A stretch of DNA of 64,000 bases, taken from contig ONYA01000008.1 in assembly GCA_900321965.1 (NCBI GenBank), positions 1 through 64,000 of the forward strand, written 5' to 3'. The position numbers and the translations under genes are program-made. Under the pieces are notes generated by a model that did no database searches, was not told where the DNA came from, and saw nothing but the letters and a program-made list of their open reading frames with translations. Position 1 is the stretch's first letter, and each line of letters opens with the position of its first letter. This DNA is from an uncultured Prevotellaceae bacterium (lineage in GTDB: Bacteria > Bacteroidota > Bacteroidia > Bacteroidales > Bacteroidaceae). Below are positions 16,976 through 26,366 of the stretch, one piece after another.

Positions 16976-18175
16976 ATGGAACCGATTGTTATTACCGGAG
17001 CAGGCATTGTATCTGCTATAGGTGTGGGTAAGGCTGACACCCTGGACGCCCTGCGCTCTCAGCGCACGGGTATTGCTCCGTTGCACTATCTGAAGACCGC
17101 CCACCACGAGTTTCCTGTTGGTGAGGTCAAACTGACAGATGAGGAGATGAAGCAGCGTCTGGGCATTACTGCAGAGCCTACTACCCGTACTGCCCTGATG
17201 GGCATGATAGCTATGGACGAGGCACTGGCCCAGGCCGGACTGCAGAGCGCGACAGGACCTGTTGCCTTTGTCAATGGTACTACTGTGGGTGGTATGGACA
17301 AAAGTGAGCAGTACTACTTGGACTACTTGGAGAACGACTCACGCAACGACTATATCCGCACCCACGACTGTGGCGCTACCACCGAACTGATTGCCCATCG
17401 CTATGGACAACTCTTTTCTATGTGCTCTAGTATCTCCACAGCCTGCTCGTCGGCAGCCAATGCCATCATCTTTGGTGCCAACCTCATTCGCAGTGGCCAG
17501 ACAGAGGTGGCTGTTGTCGGCGGTTCGGAATGTATCACCAAGTTCCATCTCAACGGTTTCAACTCGCTCATGATTCTTGACCATCAGCAGTGCCGTCCCT
17601 TTGACGAGACCCGTGCCGGGTTGAACCTTGGCGAGGGGGCCGCCTTTTTGGTGATTGAGACCTTGGAGTCGGCACGCCGTCGTGGTGCTACCGTTCTGGC
17701 CATGCTCAGCGGCTTTGGCAATGCCTGCGACGCCTTCCACCAGACAGCTTCCAGCGATGATGGTGAGGGTGCTTTCCTCGCCATGCAGAAGGCGCTCAAC
17801 TTAGCAGGCTTACAGCCTGGCGACATCGACTATGTCAATGCCCACGGTACGGGAACACCCAACAACGATGTCAGTGAGAGTCAGGCACTTAAACGGCTCT
17901 TTGGCGAACAGATGCCGCAGGTGTCGTCAACGAAAGGTATGACTGGCCACACCACCAGTGCCTCCGGCTCTGTCGAGACTACCATCTGCCTGTTAGCCCT
18001 GCAACACCAGATTGTTCCTACAAACTATGGTTGGAGCCAACCGATGGCCGATGGTATCGTTCCGGCTACTGATACCACGCCACAACGCCCGTTGCGTCAT
18101 ATCATGTGCAACTCCTTCGGCTTTGGTGGCAACGACTCCAGCATCATCATCTCCTCAACTCCCGAATCCCTATGA
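16976..18175 (+). CDS. beta-ketoacyl-ACP synthase (KS-alpha-like)
   Basis: A 399-residue FabF-type condensing enzyme with a full triad: Cys in STACSSAANA, His in NAHGTGTPNND, His in KGMTGHTTSASG. Its stop overlaps the following gene, which encodes a ketosynthase-like protein without the triad. This KS plus inactive partner arrangement matches KS/chain-length-factor heterodimers known from aryl polyene (ApeO/ApeC) and type II polyketide systems. ATG 16976 is preferred over the GTG and TTG just before it. Confidence 0.92.
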   Translation: MEPIVITGAGIVSAIGVGKADTLDALRSQRTGIAPLHYLKTAHHEFPVGEVKLTDEEMKQRLGITAEPTTRTALMGMIAMDEALAQAGLQSATGPVAFVNGTTVGGMDKSEQYYLDYLENDSRNDYIRTHDCGATTELIAHRYGQLFSMCSSISTACSSAANAIIFGANLIRSGQTEVAVVGGSECITKFHLNGFNSLMILDHQQCRPFDETRAGLNLGEGAAFLVIETLESARRRGATVLAMLSGFGNACDAFHQTASSDDGEGAFLAMQKALNLAGLQPGDIDYVNAHGTGTPNNDVSESQALKRLFGEQMPQVSSTKGMTGHTTSASGSVETTICLLALQHQIVPTNYGWSQPMADGIVPATDTTPQRPLRHIMCNSFGFGGNDSSIIISSTPESL

Positions 18176-19101
18176 AAGTCTACATCAAGACCGCTACGCA
18201 GATTTCCATGCAGCAGCCGCTCTCTGAAGAGTGGATGACTGCTCCCGTAGAGCATACCGAACCGTACGTCCGTAGTCTGGACCCTAATTTCCGCGATTGG
18301 CTCAATCCGTTGGAGTCGCGTCGTATGGGTAAAATCATGAGGCGTGCCTTGGTGACGGCACAGAAGGTGATGCACGACAGCGGCGTACAGCAGCCCGATG
18401 CCGTCATCACCGGCACAGGCTTAGGCTGTATCGAGAACACGGAACTCTTCCTCGACCAGCTCTGCCGTGAAGGCGAGGAGATGCTCAAACCCACCTATTT
18501 CATGCAGTCTACCCACAACACCATCTCGTCGCTCATCTCCATCCACGACCATCTGCATGGCTATAACACGACCTACAGCCATAAGAGCGTCTCGTTTGAC
18601 TCCGCTTTCTTAGATGCCTATACACAACTGCTGTTAGGTGACATCCACACGGCATTGGTGACGGGAAACGACGAGATGACACCCACCTATTTTAGCATCC
18701 TGCAACGTGCAGGCTATGTTGGACAGCCCGGACAGGTGGCTGCTGGTGAGGCTTCTGTGGCTATGATGCTCACCACCGACCCCACCGATGCGCTCTGCGA
18801 AGTGGAGGAGGTGAGGATGTCGGTCAAGGATCTTCAGCTCCCGTCGTCTCCCGTTGACCTGCTGGTCCTTGGAACCAACGGTGTGCCCCAGAACGATAGT
18901 CTTTACCAGAAGGTGGCCCAGCAGTTGCCGGAAGTTGAAACGTTTGAATACAAACGCCTCTTTGGTGAGAGTTATACCGTTTCAGGCATTGGCGTTTATG
19001 CTGCCGCCCATCTGATTGGTAAGGGACGCGCTAACCGTATACTCTTTGTCAACCACAGCGACAACCTCGATGTGACTTATATCACACTGAAAAAACTCTG
19101 A
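18172..19101 (+). CDS. ketosynthase-like chain-length factor candidate
   Basis: A 309-residue ketosynthase-fold protein in which all three catalytic positions are changed. The nucleophile region reads YSHKSVSFDSAFLDA with no cysteine. The first histidine loop reads LGTNGVPQND and the second reads FGESYTVSG. The flanking sequence still matches the fold. The start ATG 18172 overlaps the preceding KS stop by 4 bases. By analogy with ApeC and type II polyketide KS-beta subunits it likely pairs with the preceding enzyme and sets chain length. Confidence 0.8.
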   Translation: MKVYIKTATQISMQQPLSEEWMTAPVEHTEPYVRSLDPNFRDWLNPLESRRMGKIMRRALVTAQKVMHDSGVQQPDAVITGTGLGCIENTELFLDQLCREGEEMLKPTYFMQSTHNTISSLISIHDHLHGYNTTYSHKSVSFDSAFLDAYTQLLLGDIHTALVTGNDEMTPTYFSILQRAGYVGQPGQVAAGEASVAMMLTTDPTDALCEVEEVRMSVKDLQLPSSPVDLLVLGTNGVPQNDSLYQKVAQQLPEVETFEYKRLFGESYTVSGIGVYAAAHLIGKGRANRILFVNHSDNLDVTYITLKKL

Positions 19102-19106
19102 ATCCC

Positions 19107-19457
19107 ATGCGCCTGCTGCTCATATCCATCGTCCAGTCCATCCTGCTGTGTAGCGGACAAGTACTGTTGAAGCTCGCTCTGCAGCGTATGGGGCCATTCT
19201 CGTGGACGCTCGATTTCATAGGGCGCAACCTCACCAACTGGTGGTTCCTCGGCTGTGGCATCTGCTATGGCTGCGCCACCGCTCTGTGGCTCTATATCAT
19301 CAAGACCTTTCCGTTTTCGATGGCTTATCCTATGGTGTCGCTCAGCTATATCTTCGGTATGTTTGCCGCCATCCTCGTTTTCCACGAACAGGTGCCCCTT
19401 ATCCGTTGGGCCGGTGTCCTGCTCATCATGGCCGGCTGCGTACTGATTGCCAAGTAA
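19107..19457 (+). CDS. small EamA/SMR-type membrane transporter
   Basis: A 116-residue protein with four hydrophobic helices, of the small multidrug resistance/EamA-like type also seen in the ArnE/ArnF flippases (SWTLDFIGRNLTNWWFLG, FPFSMAYPMVSLSYIF). It is last in the first half of the polyene-type operon, 5 bases after the previous gene. It could move a lipid-linked intermediate across the inner membrane; the substrate is inferred only from context. Confidence 0.75.
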   Translation: MRLLLISIVQSILLCSGQVLLKLALQRMGPFSWTLDFIGRNLTNWWFLGCGICYGCATALWLYIIKTFPFSMAYPMVSLSYIFGMFAAILVFHEQVPLIRWAGVLLIMAGCVLIAK

Positions 19458-19584
19458 GTTTTTTAAACGACAACCATGACAACAAAAACAACTTTGCCAT
19501 TCGGATGTTATTGAGTGTGTAAAAAGTTGTCCAAGTTGTTTAAGTTGTCGTCAAATAAAAAAGCACCAAGTTTTTTTTAACAAT

Positions 19585-21588
19585 ATGTACAAATCATTAT
19601 TCAATCAGCGCAAGGCTCTCCGTTTCCGCCAGTTTTCGCGGAAAGGGTGGGCGCTCTTTGCCTGTCTGGGACGCGTCGTCACCATCGGCGTGTTGAGTGT
19701 GGCGACACTGGAGTCGGCTACGGCTGCCCACCGCCATGTCAGCACCGATGAGCAGCAGAGCGACAGCACCCAGACTGCCGACAAGGAGGCAACGCTCGAC
19801 GACGTGGAAGTCACGGGCTCACGCGCTCCGCTTGCCGTTGGGCAAGCAGTGAGAATGGTCACTGTACTGTCGCGCGAAGACATTCAGGCGGCGCCAGTAC
19901 AAAGTATTAACGACTTGCTGAAGATGGCCTGCGGCATCGACGTGCGCCAGCGCGGCCCTATCGGTGCGCAGACGGATGTCGGTATCCGGGGCGGTAGCAG
20001 CGAACAGATTGCCGTCTTGCTCAATGGCATCAATATCTGCGACCCGCAGACGGGGCATAACGCCTTCGACCTGCCTTGCGACCTTGCCGATATTGTGCGC
20101 ATCGAGGTGCTCGAAGGGCCGGCGGCCCGTGTCTATGGCACCTCGTCGCTCGTCGGCGCTGTGAACATCGTCACGAATGCTTCTCGCGGTCTTAACGCCC
20201 GTCTCGAAGGAGGCTCCTTCGGCTATCTGTCGGCTGCCGTCAGTGCAGCGATGGCCCAGCAGGGTGTCAGTGGCTCCTACACTCGTTCCGACGGCTACCA
20301 GCGGGCCCGTTCCGGGGCGCTGAACAGCGACTACACTGGCGGTAAGGCTTTCTATCAGGGCAGTTATGCTAGCGACGATGTCCGGCTGAAGTGGCATGCC
20401 GGCCTCTCTGCCAAAGGCTACGGTTCGAACACGTTCTACAGTGCCAAGTACGACGAGCAGTACGAGCATACCACCAAGCTCTTTGCTGCCTTACAGGGCG
20501 ATGTTAAGGGCATCCGTCCTGCCGTCTACTGGAATCGCGGCTACGACCGTTTCGAACTGATACGTGGTCAGGAGACGCCTGTACCTTTCAACCGCCATCG
20601 CACCGATGTGTTTGGCATCAACCTGAACGGCCACTTCGACTGGCTCTTGGGACGAACAGCCTTGGGAGCCGAGTTCCGCAACGAAGATATTGTCAGCAGT
20701 GCCCTTGGCGAACCGCTGCACAATCCTGATGGAAACTATGTGTCGGGACTGAACCGCTCCAACCTGTCGTTCCACTTGGAGCATAATCTTCTCTTCCGCC
20801 AGTTGACGCTGTCGGCAGGCTTTATGGCCGTCAAGAACACGTGGAACGAAATGCCCTTTACGCTCTATCCCGGCATCGATGCCGCTTGGCGCCTTAGCCG
20901 CCATGTGAAGGTCTATGCCTCCTATAATTCGTCGCTGCGTATGCCGTCGTTCACGGAACTCTACTACAGTGTGGGAGGCCACAAGGCCGATAAGTTCCTC
21001 AAGCCCGAGGAACTGCGTGCCGTTGAAGGCGGCGTGCAATACCAGTCGCCCGTCCTCACGGCCAAGGCTTCCCTCTTCCATCACCACGCCCGTAACCTCA
21101 TCGACTGGGTGATGGACACCCGTGCCTCTGAAGCCGTCTGGCAGAGCGTCAACCACACCCGTGTCAACACCTTTGGTCAGGAAGCCAGCGTCGATGTCCG
21201 TCTGCCGTCGCTCACCGTCGCCGTGGCCTATTGCCACCTGCACCAGAGCAAGGACGAGGCCGATTATCTGCAGTCGCGATACGCCTTGGAGTATCTGCGC
21301 CATAAGCTGACGGCCCGCTCGCGGCTGCAACTGTCGGAGCGTCTTGCGCTGACGCTGAACTACCGCTTCCAGGACCGCACCGGCACATATACCGACACCC
21401 AGGGTGAGGTGCAGGCTTACCACCCTTACTCCCTCGTCGACGGCCGTATAGACTGGCGCCTCCATCCCTGTACCTTCTATGTTGAGGTCAACAACCTGCT
21501 GAACCACCGCTATGTAGACTACGGCAACGTTCCCCAGCCGGGCCGCTGGCTCATGTTCGGCTGCTCCGTCAGAACATCGAGATTTTAG
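19585..21588 (+). CDS. TonB-dependent receptor (BtuB-like)
   Basis: A 667-residue outer-membrane receptor. An N-terminal export signal lies within residues 1-48, preceded by a long basic stretch. The TonB-box-like region (ATLDDVEVTGSR) comes next. The plug domain spans about 85-200, with DVGIRGGSSEQIAVLLNGI and RIEVLEGPAARVYGTSSLVGAVNIVT. The beta-barrel runs to the end (VEVNNLLNHRYVDYGNVPQPGRW). The plug resembles vitamin B12 and small-chelate receptors rather than SusC. No SusD partner or riboswitch is visible in the 127 bases upstream. Ligand unknown. Confidence 0.88.
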   Translation: MYKSLFNQRKALRFRQFSRKGWALFACLGRVVTIGVLSVATLESATAAHRHVSTDEQQSDSTQTADKEATLDDVEVTGSRAPLAVGQAVRMVTVLSREDIQAAPVQSINDLLKMACGIDVRQRGPIGAQTDVGIRGGSSEQIAVLLNGINICDPQTGHNAFDLPCDLADIVRIEVLEGPAARVYGTSSLVGAVNIVTNASRGLNARLEGGSFGYLSAAVSAAMAQQGVSGSYTRSDGYQRARSGALNSDYTGGKAFYQGSYASDDVRLKWHAGLSAKGYGSNTFYSAKYDEQYEHTTKLFAALQGDVKGIRPAVYWNRGYDRFELIRGQETPVPFNRHRTDVFGINLNGHFDWLLGRTALGAEFRNEDIVSSALGEPLHNPDGNYVSGLNRSNLSFHLEHNLLFRQLTLSAGFMAVKNTWNEMPFTLYPGIDAAWRLSRHVKVYASYNSSLRMPSFTELYYSVGGHKADKFLKPEELRAVEGGVQYQSPVLTAKASLFHHHARNLIDWVMDTRASEAVWQSVNHTRVNTFGQEASVDVRLPSLTVAVAYCHLHQSKDEADYLQSRYALEYLRHKLTARSRLQLSERLALTLNYRFQDRTGTYTDTQGEVQAYHPYSLVDGRIDWRLHPCTFYVEVNNLLNHRYVDYGNVPQPGRWLMFGCSVRTSRF

Positions 21589-21629
21589 ACAAAATACGAA
21601 GTGTAGAAAAATGACGCCAAATAGGCATT

Positions 21630-23207
21630 TTAGTGAAAGGCGTAGTTCTCTATACGACAATCGTGCTTTTTCGTCTCTTTGTCATAGTTGATGCCTACAA
21701 GGATGACTTGCCCGTCATATTGAGAGACCTTTCCGTGGTATACTTTCCGATGAATCTGGTCAATAGCAGCATCGGCAGACTTGTCACACTTCAGTTCTAT
21801 CAGTATGGCGGGCTTGTTGACGTTTTTACGGGGCATCAGCACCAAGTCAGCAAAACCTTTGCCTGTTGGCAGTTCTCTATAGAACGTATAGTCGTTCTTT
21901 GCATGATGAAGTGCCAAAGTCAGCACACAGGCCAATGAATTCTCATTGTTATAGCTCAGAATGCTGGTGTTCTCGTCGTGAGCAGCATCCACACCTTTTG
22001 CAACAGCATGCTCGTCACCGTCGATGATTGCTTGCAACAGTTCTTGCGACTCATTGATAGAATCAATGACCTGCTGCCAACTGGTATCCCTGATGGCATT
22101 GACCAGTTCTCCATCCACTTCGCGGTTAGGTACAAAGCACTCGCCAGTGTCAAAATCGTAGCCTAAATAGCCTAAGTGTATGAGTACGGTAAAGACGTCG
22201 TCCTTAGTCCTGATGATAGACATGTCGTTCTGGAAACCGGTGGGGTCCACCTTGCAACGGCCGCCACCAAGCATCTTGATGATGTCGTCTTTGAGTCCCT
22301 TGTAGTTCATCTGAATGTACGAAGCAATGGCGTCATAGGCCCCAGTACTGGCCCAATAACTGCGGCAACGGCCTTCCCAAAGAGCTTGCATGACAGAATT
22401 GGGGTTGAAAATAGACGGTTCGCTGCCAATCATATAGCCGTCGTACCATTTCTCCATTTCGTCGAAGTTACCCCCTTCTTCCTGACAGAGGTCCTTTACC
22501 TCTTGTTTCGTAAATCCAAAACAGCCAGCCAGACGACCGGGATTAACCATGGAATATTCAGTGAAGTTGTTCAGAGCAGACTCCGTCTTATACTTCTTGA
22601 TAGGCAGGATGCCTGTCAGATAGACTCCAACAAAAACTTTGCTGCTATTAGCGTCTTTAAACATGCGGCGTAACCAGTTGACATAGTCGTCCATCGCTTT
22701 TGTGCCAGCTTTGAATTCCCGGCAGATCGCATCCCATTCGTCGATGATAAAGAAGAACGACTGACCAGTGGCTTCTGTGATACGGATGAGCAAAGCCATC
22801 AAATCATCATTATTCTGTAGGGGAATATCCGGATAGGCGGTATGGACGTCTGCCATGACATCTTCGTTGATATGCGCTACTATAGTCTCGTCTTTGTAGC
22901 GGGTAACAAATGAAGTCATGTCAATATATAAGACAGGATATTTGTTGAGATGCTTCTCGAACGAAGGATTGCTGGCAATCTTCAAATCCTCAAACAGATG
23001 TCTGGAGTCGCACGACTGGTCGTAATAGGCACACAGCATTTTAGCCGCCATCGACTTGCCAAAGCGGCGACAACGAGTGACGCAGCTCATGCATTTCTCT
23101 GTGTTGAGAATTGAGTTGATGACAGAAATCATCTGTGACTTGTCAACGTATCTGCTATTACGTACACGTTGGAATCCGGCATTACCTGTATTGATATATG
23201 TACCCAT
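21630..23207 (-). CDS. AAA-ATPase-like / PD-(D/E)XK nuclease family protein
   Basis: A 525-residue member of a family abundant in Bacteroidales that combines an N-terminal AAA-type domain and a C-terminal nuclease-like domain. Visible: YVDKSQMI, a P-loop-like RRFGKSMAAKML (about 45-56), Walker B-like FFIIDEWDAI, and near the C-terminus GFADLVLMPR with AILIELKCDK, the PD-(D/E)XK signature. The start at 23207 is set by a promoter just upstream; a longer reading to 23330 would run through that promoter. Role unproven; defence or mobile-element links are suspected for the family. Confidence 0.8.
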   Translation of the reverse strand: MGTYINTGNAGFQRVRNSRYVDKSQMISVINSILNTEKCMSCVTRCRRFGKSMAAKMLCAYYDQSCDSRHLFEDLKIASNPSFEKHLNKYPVLYIDMTSFVTRYKDETIVAHINEDVMADVHTAYPDIPLQNNDDLMALLIRITEATGQSFFFIIDEWDAICREFKAGTKAMDDYVNWLRRMFKDANSSKVFVGVYLTGILPIKKYKTESALNNFTEYSMVNPGRLAGCFGFTKQEVKDLCQEEGGNFDEMEKWYDGYMIGSEPSIFNPNSVMQALWEGRCRSYWASTGAYDAIASYIQMNYKGLKDDIIKMLGGGRCKVDPTGFQNDMSIIRTKDDVFTVLIHLGYLGYDFDTGECFVPNREVDGELVNAIRDTSWQQVIDSINESQELLQAIIDGDEHAVAKGVDAAHDENTSILSYNNENSLACVLTLALHHAKNDYTFYRELPTGKGFADLVLMPRKNVNKPAILIELKCDKSADAAIDQIHRKVYHGKVSQYDGQVILVGINYDKETKKHDCRIENYAFH

Positions 23208-23225
23208 ATCGCTTTTTGTTTGGCG

Positions 23226-23233
23226 CAAAGGTA
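23226..23233 (-). promoter_or_regulatory. -7 element of the AAA-ATPase gene
   Basis: Minus-strand TACCTTTG with GCG following, 18 bases before the ATG at 23207. Confidence 0.6.
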
Positions 23234-23325
23234 GTACTTTTATTTTGAAGTACCAAATAAAAGTCCATATTTCCGTGGTAAGATTCCTCCCTAAGGCGTC
23301 GCCATCAAACAATTTATCAATGACC

Positions 23326-23647
23326 CACACCTCTTACACCTGACACTTAACTGCTTGATTTCCAGTGTACTTTTTAGGTGGTGGTAGTCGCACCAGTGGT
23401 CGCACCAGAGGTGACACCAACCATGGCACCTGAGTCGGAAAAATCTCACGGCCTCTCGTAAAAATTTCACGGCCTCTGAGAAAAATTTCACGGCCTCTGA
23501 GAAAAATTTCACGCCGTGAAATTTTTCTCAGAGGCCGTGACGTTGTTCAGGTTCAGGTGCGACCACTGGTGTGACTGTTGGTGCGACCATCTTACGGAAA
23601 AACCATGCTGAAATTCAGGTGGTTAAGTGCCAGGTGTAAGAGGTGTC
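23326..23647. repeat. large imperfect inverted-repeat element with palindromic core
   Basis: The outer arms CACCTCTTACACCTGACACTTAA (23326-23348) and its complement near 23625-23647 match except for one base. Matching GTCGCACCA/TGGTGCGAC words lie further in. The core 23489-23539 is a perfect 51-base palindrome made of the CGGCCTCTGAGAAAAATTTC word. Upstream of the core that word is repeated in 21-base steps. The element fills the gap between two minus-strand genes and contains no believable gene. It could be a MITE-like element or a strong cruciform/hairpin. Confidence 0.8.
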
Positions 23648-23683
23648 ACCTATGGTTTCTGTTGACAGGCGAAGCGTTCGCCG

Positions 23684-25624
23684 TTACCAGATTCTTATTC
23701 TGTTGTTCGGTGCGAGGTAGAGCTTGTCTGTGGCCTTCACGTCGAAGAGTTCATACCAGTCGTCGGTGTTTGTCACGATGCCGTTGACACGCTCGCGGAA
23801 CAAGGAGTGCTCGTCCTTGGCGACGCCAGCCTCCCAGTTGCCATTGGTCTTGTTCGTGGCATGAGCCGCAGTCCACTTAGCGCACCACAAGTAACCGTAA
23901 GCCTCGTAGAAACGCCGCTGTTGCAGACGGAGCTGCTCTCCCTCAAATCCCTGTTGCTTCAGGTGTTTCTTGTAGCTGTCGTAAGCCAGTAAGAATCCGC
24001 CGAGGTCGGCCACGTTCTCTGCTACGGTGTAGGCACCGTCGTTTTTCAGTCCCGTTTCAAGAGGCATCACGTCGAACGAACTGTAATAGTCGATGAGCTG
24101 CTGAGAACGCTTCTGGAACTCCTGGCGGTCGGCATCGCTGGCCCAGATGTCTTCAAGGTCGCCGTTCTTGTTCCATCTGGCCCCGTCGGTATCGAATCCG
24201 TGCGTTATCTCGTGTCCCCACGGCGTCATGTTGGCATAGTTGTGGGCATCGTTCACCTCTGGCCTATAGGTAGGAGGCAGCATGAATGCGGGATAGACGA
24301 ACATGGCATTGTAGTTGCCGACATAGAATGAGTTGACGGTCGTCAAGGGCCGGCCCCCCATGATGATATGGAAGGCAGCCTTGTTGTTAGGCACGCCCGC
24401 CACTTTGCATATCAGGCCGATGCTTGCGCGGCGCAGTGCCAGTACGTCGTCCAGTGTGGTCTGCTCCCGGCCGAGGTCTGCCAATCCCTCTTCGTACCAC
24501 TCGTCGGGGGCTCCTATGTTAAACGACATGGCATTGAGCTTTTCGATGGCTTTCTGCTTGGATGCCTCGCTCATCCACCCATTGTTCTGGATGCGCTCGC
24601 GGAACGTCTGGCGCAACTTCTCGGCGTAGCCTGTTATGAGCTGCTTCTGCCCGGCAGAGATATAGGCCTTTGCAAACTCATACGACTTCTCGTAATTCAG
24701 GTATTTGTCTGCGAAGTTTTCCGCAGCCTGCTTGTGAGTCAGCGAAGCACCTTCGGCAGTGTTGACGGCTTGCAGGGCAGCGTCGTCAAAAAAGACGGCA
24801 TCTTTGTTCAGATACTCAGTCAACATTTCTTTCCAATCTTTCACCGATGCATCTTGCAGCGTCTGCGTCATTTGCATCAGCTTCTCCACCGAACCTTCTT
24901 CAATGGCGTCGGGATTAGCGTCAGGCAAGTATACATGGTCGAGCGAGATGCCCAGTTCGCGGAAGATGGTCACCAGCATCGGGTATTTCCCGTTGTCAAA
25001 GCCGCGTGTTGAGGCTCCCCTCAATGGGCGTACCTTTGCCATGAGGTCGGGGCTGTTAGCCAGCTGCCATGACAGGTTTTCCTTCATCAGGCCCATCGGC
25101 GTGTAGTCGTTGCCGGCACGTCCTTGCAGCATGACGCCCATCTTGCCACCCGACGAGAACACAGCCAGGTCAAGCGGCGTGAAATAGCCCTCCTTGAGGA
25201 GTTGTCCTGTCAGTTTCCATGCCTCCTCCCTGGTAGTGATGGCGTTGACGCGCTCGATGGCACGCTGCAGTTTCGCCTTCTGGGCGGCTATGGCTGCCGC
25301 GTCCGTTCTGTCAGCATCGGCCAGCATTTTCGCCTTCGAGGGCAGGGTCAGGGCTTCCTCACGCTTCCTCATTTCGTTAATCAGCTCATCGAGAAACAGT
25401 TTCTTAAACGGATGAGCCTCGTCTACTGTGGTGGTGTTCCAATAGCCGCCGTTGCAGTACATGAAGAAGTCGTCGCCCGGACGGACGCTCGTGTCCTTGT
25501 TTGCATCGGCTTTCCATTCCTTATTGTCCACGACAGGCAGCGAATCGTCGTTGTCGTCTGAACACGATGTCAGGCCCAGCACCAGCGAACCCAACAGCAC
25601 AAAATATTTCAATTTCATTTTCAT
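23684..25624 (-). CDS. M13 (neprilysin/PepO) family zinc metallopeptidase, lipoprotein
   Basis: A 646-residue secreted endopeptidase. Residues 1-21 form a lipoprotein signal with lipobox LTSC, followed by an acidic SDDNDDS spacer, so it is anchored in the envelope, probably facing outward or to the periplasm. The M13 zinc site is complete: HEITHGFD, with the downstream glutamate in ENVADLGG, and NAFY-like substrate binding (VNSFYVGNYNAMFVYPA). Length is normal for the family. It stands alone on the minus strand, flanked by repeat elements on both sides. Confidence 0.93.
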   Translation of the reverse strand: MKMKLKYFVLLGSLVLGLTSCSDDNDDSLPVVDNKEWKADANKDTSVRPGDDFFMYCNGGYWNTTTVDEAHPFKKLFLDELINEMRKREEALTLPSKAKMLADADRTDAAAIAAQKAKLQRAIERVNAITTREEAWKLTGQLLKEGYFTPLDLAVFSSGGKMGVMLQGRAGNDYTPMGLMKENLSWQLANSPDLMAKVRPLRGASTRGFDNGKYPMLVTIFRELGISLDHVYLPDANPDAIEEGSVEKLMQMTQTLQDASVKDWKEMLTEYLNKDAVFFDDAALQAVNTAEGASLTHKQAAENFADKYLNYEKSYEFAKAYISAGQKQLITGYAEKLRQTFRERIQNNGWMSEASKQKAIEKLNAMSFNIGAPDEWYEEGLADLGREQTTLDDVLALRRASIGLICKVAGVPNNKAAFHIIMGGRPLTTVNSFYVGNYNAMFVYPAFMLPPTYRPEVNDAHNYANMTPWGHEITHGFDTDGARWNKNGDLEDIWASDADRQEFQKRSQQLIDYYSSFDVMPLETGLKNDGAYTVAENVADLGGFLLAYDSYKKHLKQQGFEGEQLRLQQRRFYEAYGYLWCAKWTAAHATNKTNGNWEAGVAKDEHSLFRERVNGIVTNTDDWYELFDVKATDKLYLAPNNRIRIW

Positions 25625-25699
25625 TAGATTCTAAATTTCGTAGCACTTTTGTTCGACTTCCTTTATAAGCTCCTGAGCAACAAAAAGTTCTTGCGAGGC

Positions 25700-25718
25700 A
25701 AGCGGCAGAGCCGAGCGG
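25700..25718 (+). repeat. 19-base direct repeat, copy 1
   Basis: AAGCGGCAGAGCCGAGCGG is repeated perfectly at 26437-26455. The two copies bracket a segment holding an IS remnant, a GC-rich hairpin and a 21-base repeat array. Confidence 0.7.
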
Positions 25719-25792
25719 CTCAGGATTTGGCCATGTCAGATTTTTTACTTACCTTAGTGCTGCGTTTAAAGACAAGCAAAATCATCAATGAC

Positions 25793-25925
25793 ATGGCAAA
25801 GGTAAGCATAAAATCTGAGAAAATCAATCCTTTTGGAGGAATAATTTATGTGAGAGAACATTTTTCCGTTACGTCGGCCCCGTTATCGACAAAGTGCTGG
25901 GTCCGTGGATGGCTCAATGGCATTG
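25793..25925 (+). pseudogene. transposase N-terminal remnant (IS1380-like)
   Basis: From ATG 25793 the frame reads MAKVSIKSEKINPFGGIIYV, which resembles the N-terminus of Bacteroidetes DDE transposases of the IS1380 type. After REHF the family-like reading continues in another frame (VIDKVLG), so a single-base frameshift is present. Nothing further of the transposase is found. The preceding TGCGTTTAAAGACAAGCAAAA may be the left IS end. Family naming is from memory of the motif and is moderately certain. Confidence 0.5.
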
Positions 25926-25983
25926 AAATCTCACGGGTGAGCCGTAAGATTGTCTCGCGTACGCGCGTAGGTTAGCGAAAGCG

Positions 25984-26058
25984 GAAAACACCCCACCCAT
26001 GTCGCCCATCCCACCCGTAACATAGGAGCGACATGGGCGACGTGGGTGGGATGTTTTT
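25984..26058. repeat. GC-rich hairpin element, copy 1
   Basis: An 18-base arm CCCACCCATGTCGCCCAT (25992-26009) pairs with 26033-26050 (one mismatch), extended outward by AAAACA/TGTTTT. It is followed by GGGTTAATACAACCAT. A second copy with the same arms and nearly the same flank lies at 61563-61669. Non-coding; probable dispersed repeat. Confidence 0.8.
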
Positions 26059-26188
26059 GGGTTAATACAACCATATATATAGACCAGACAAAATGAGAAT
26101 CACAGACAAAGTGAGAAGAATGAGGTCAGAAGTAAGAGGTAAGAAGTATGATTTGTTGTTCAACACGATTATGCGAATTGGAAATAGG

Positions 26189-26293
26189 CCTCAGAGAAAA
26201 ACGTAGCGGCCGCTCGTAAAAAAATATAAGCCGCTCGTAAAAAAATACAAGCGTCTCGTGAAAAAATATAAGCGTCTCGTGAAAACGTCACGG
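26189..26293. repeat. 21-base tandem repeat array, copy 2
   Basis: Five units of 21 bases, consensus CCGCTCGTAAAAAAATATAAG. The last unit is GTGAAAACGTCACGG-like. The same unit recurs at 23452-23513, 50713-50757 and 61392-61496, always outside genes. Confidence 0.85.
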
Positions 26294-26366
26294 CCTTACA
26301 GAACTGATTATAGAGCGAAACAAACAGTAATAGATACCTCCAAATTTTTACAGCATTTTTCTTACG

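Noticed and set aside
19458-19584. Cobalamin riboswitch before the BtuB-like receptor
   Set aside because: Only 127 bases, no B12-box-like sequence or recognisable folding.
21630-23330. Longer start for the AAA-ATPase gene at 23330
   Set aside because: The extra codons run through a consensus promoter at 23226-23233; family members begin at the shorter start.
23429-23540. Possible CRISPR array (21-base units)
   Set aside because: Units are contiguous with no spacers and no cas genes are nearby; it is a tandem repeat and palindrome.
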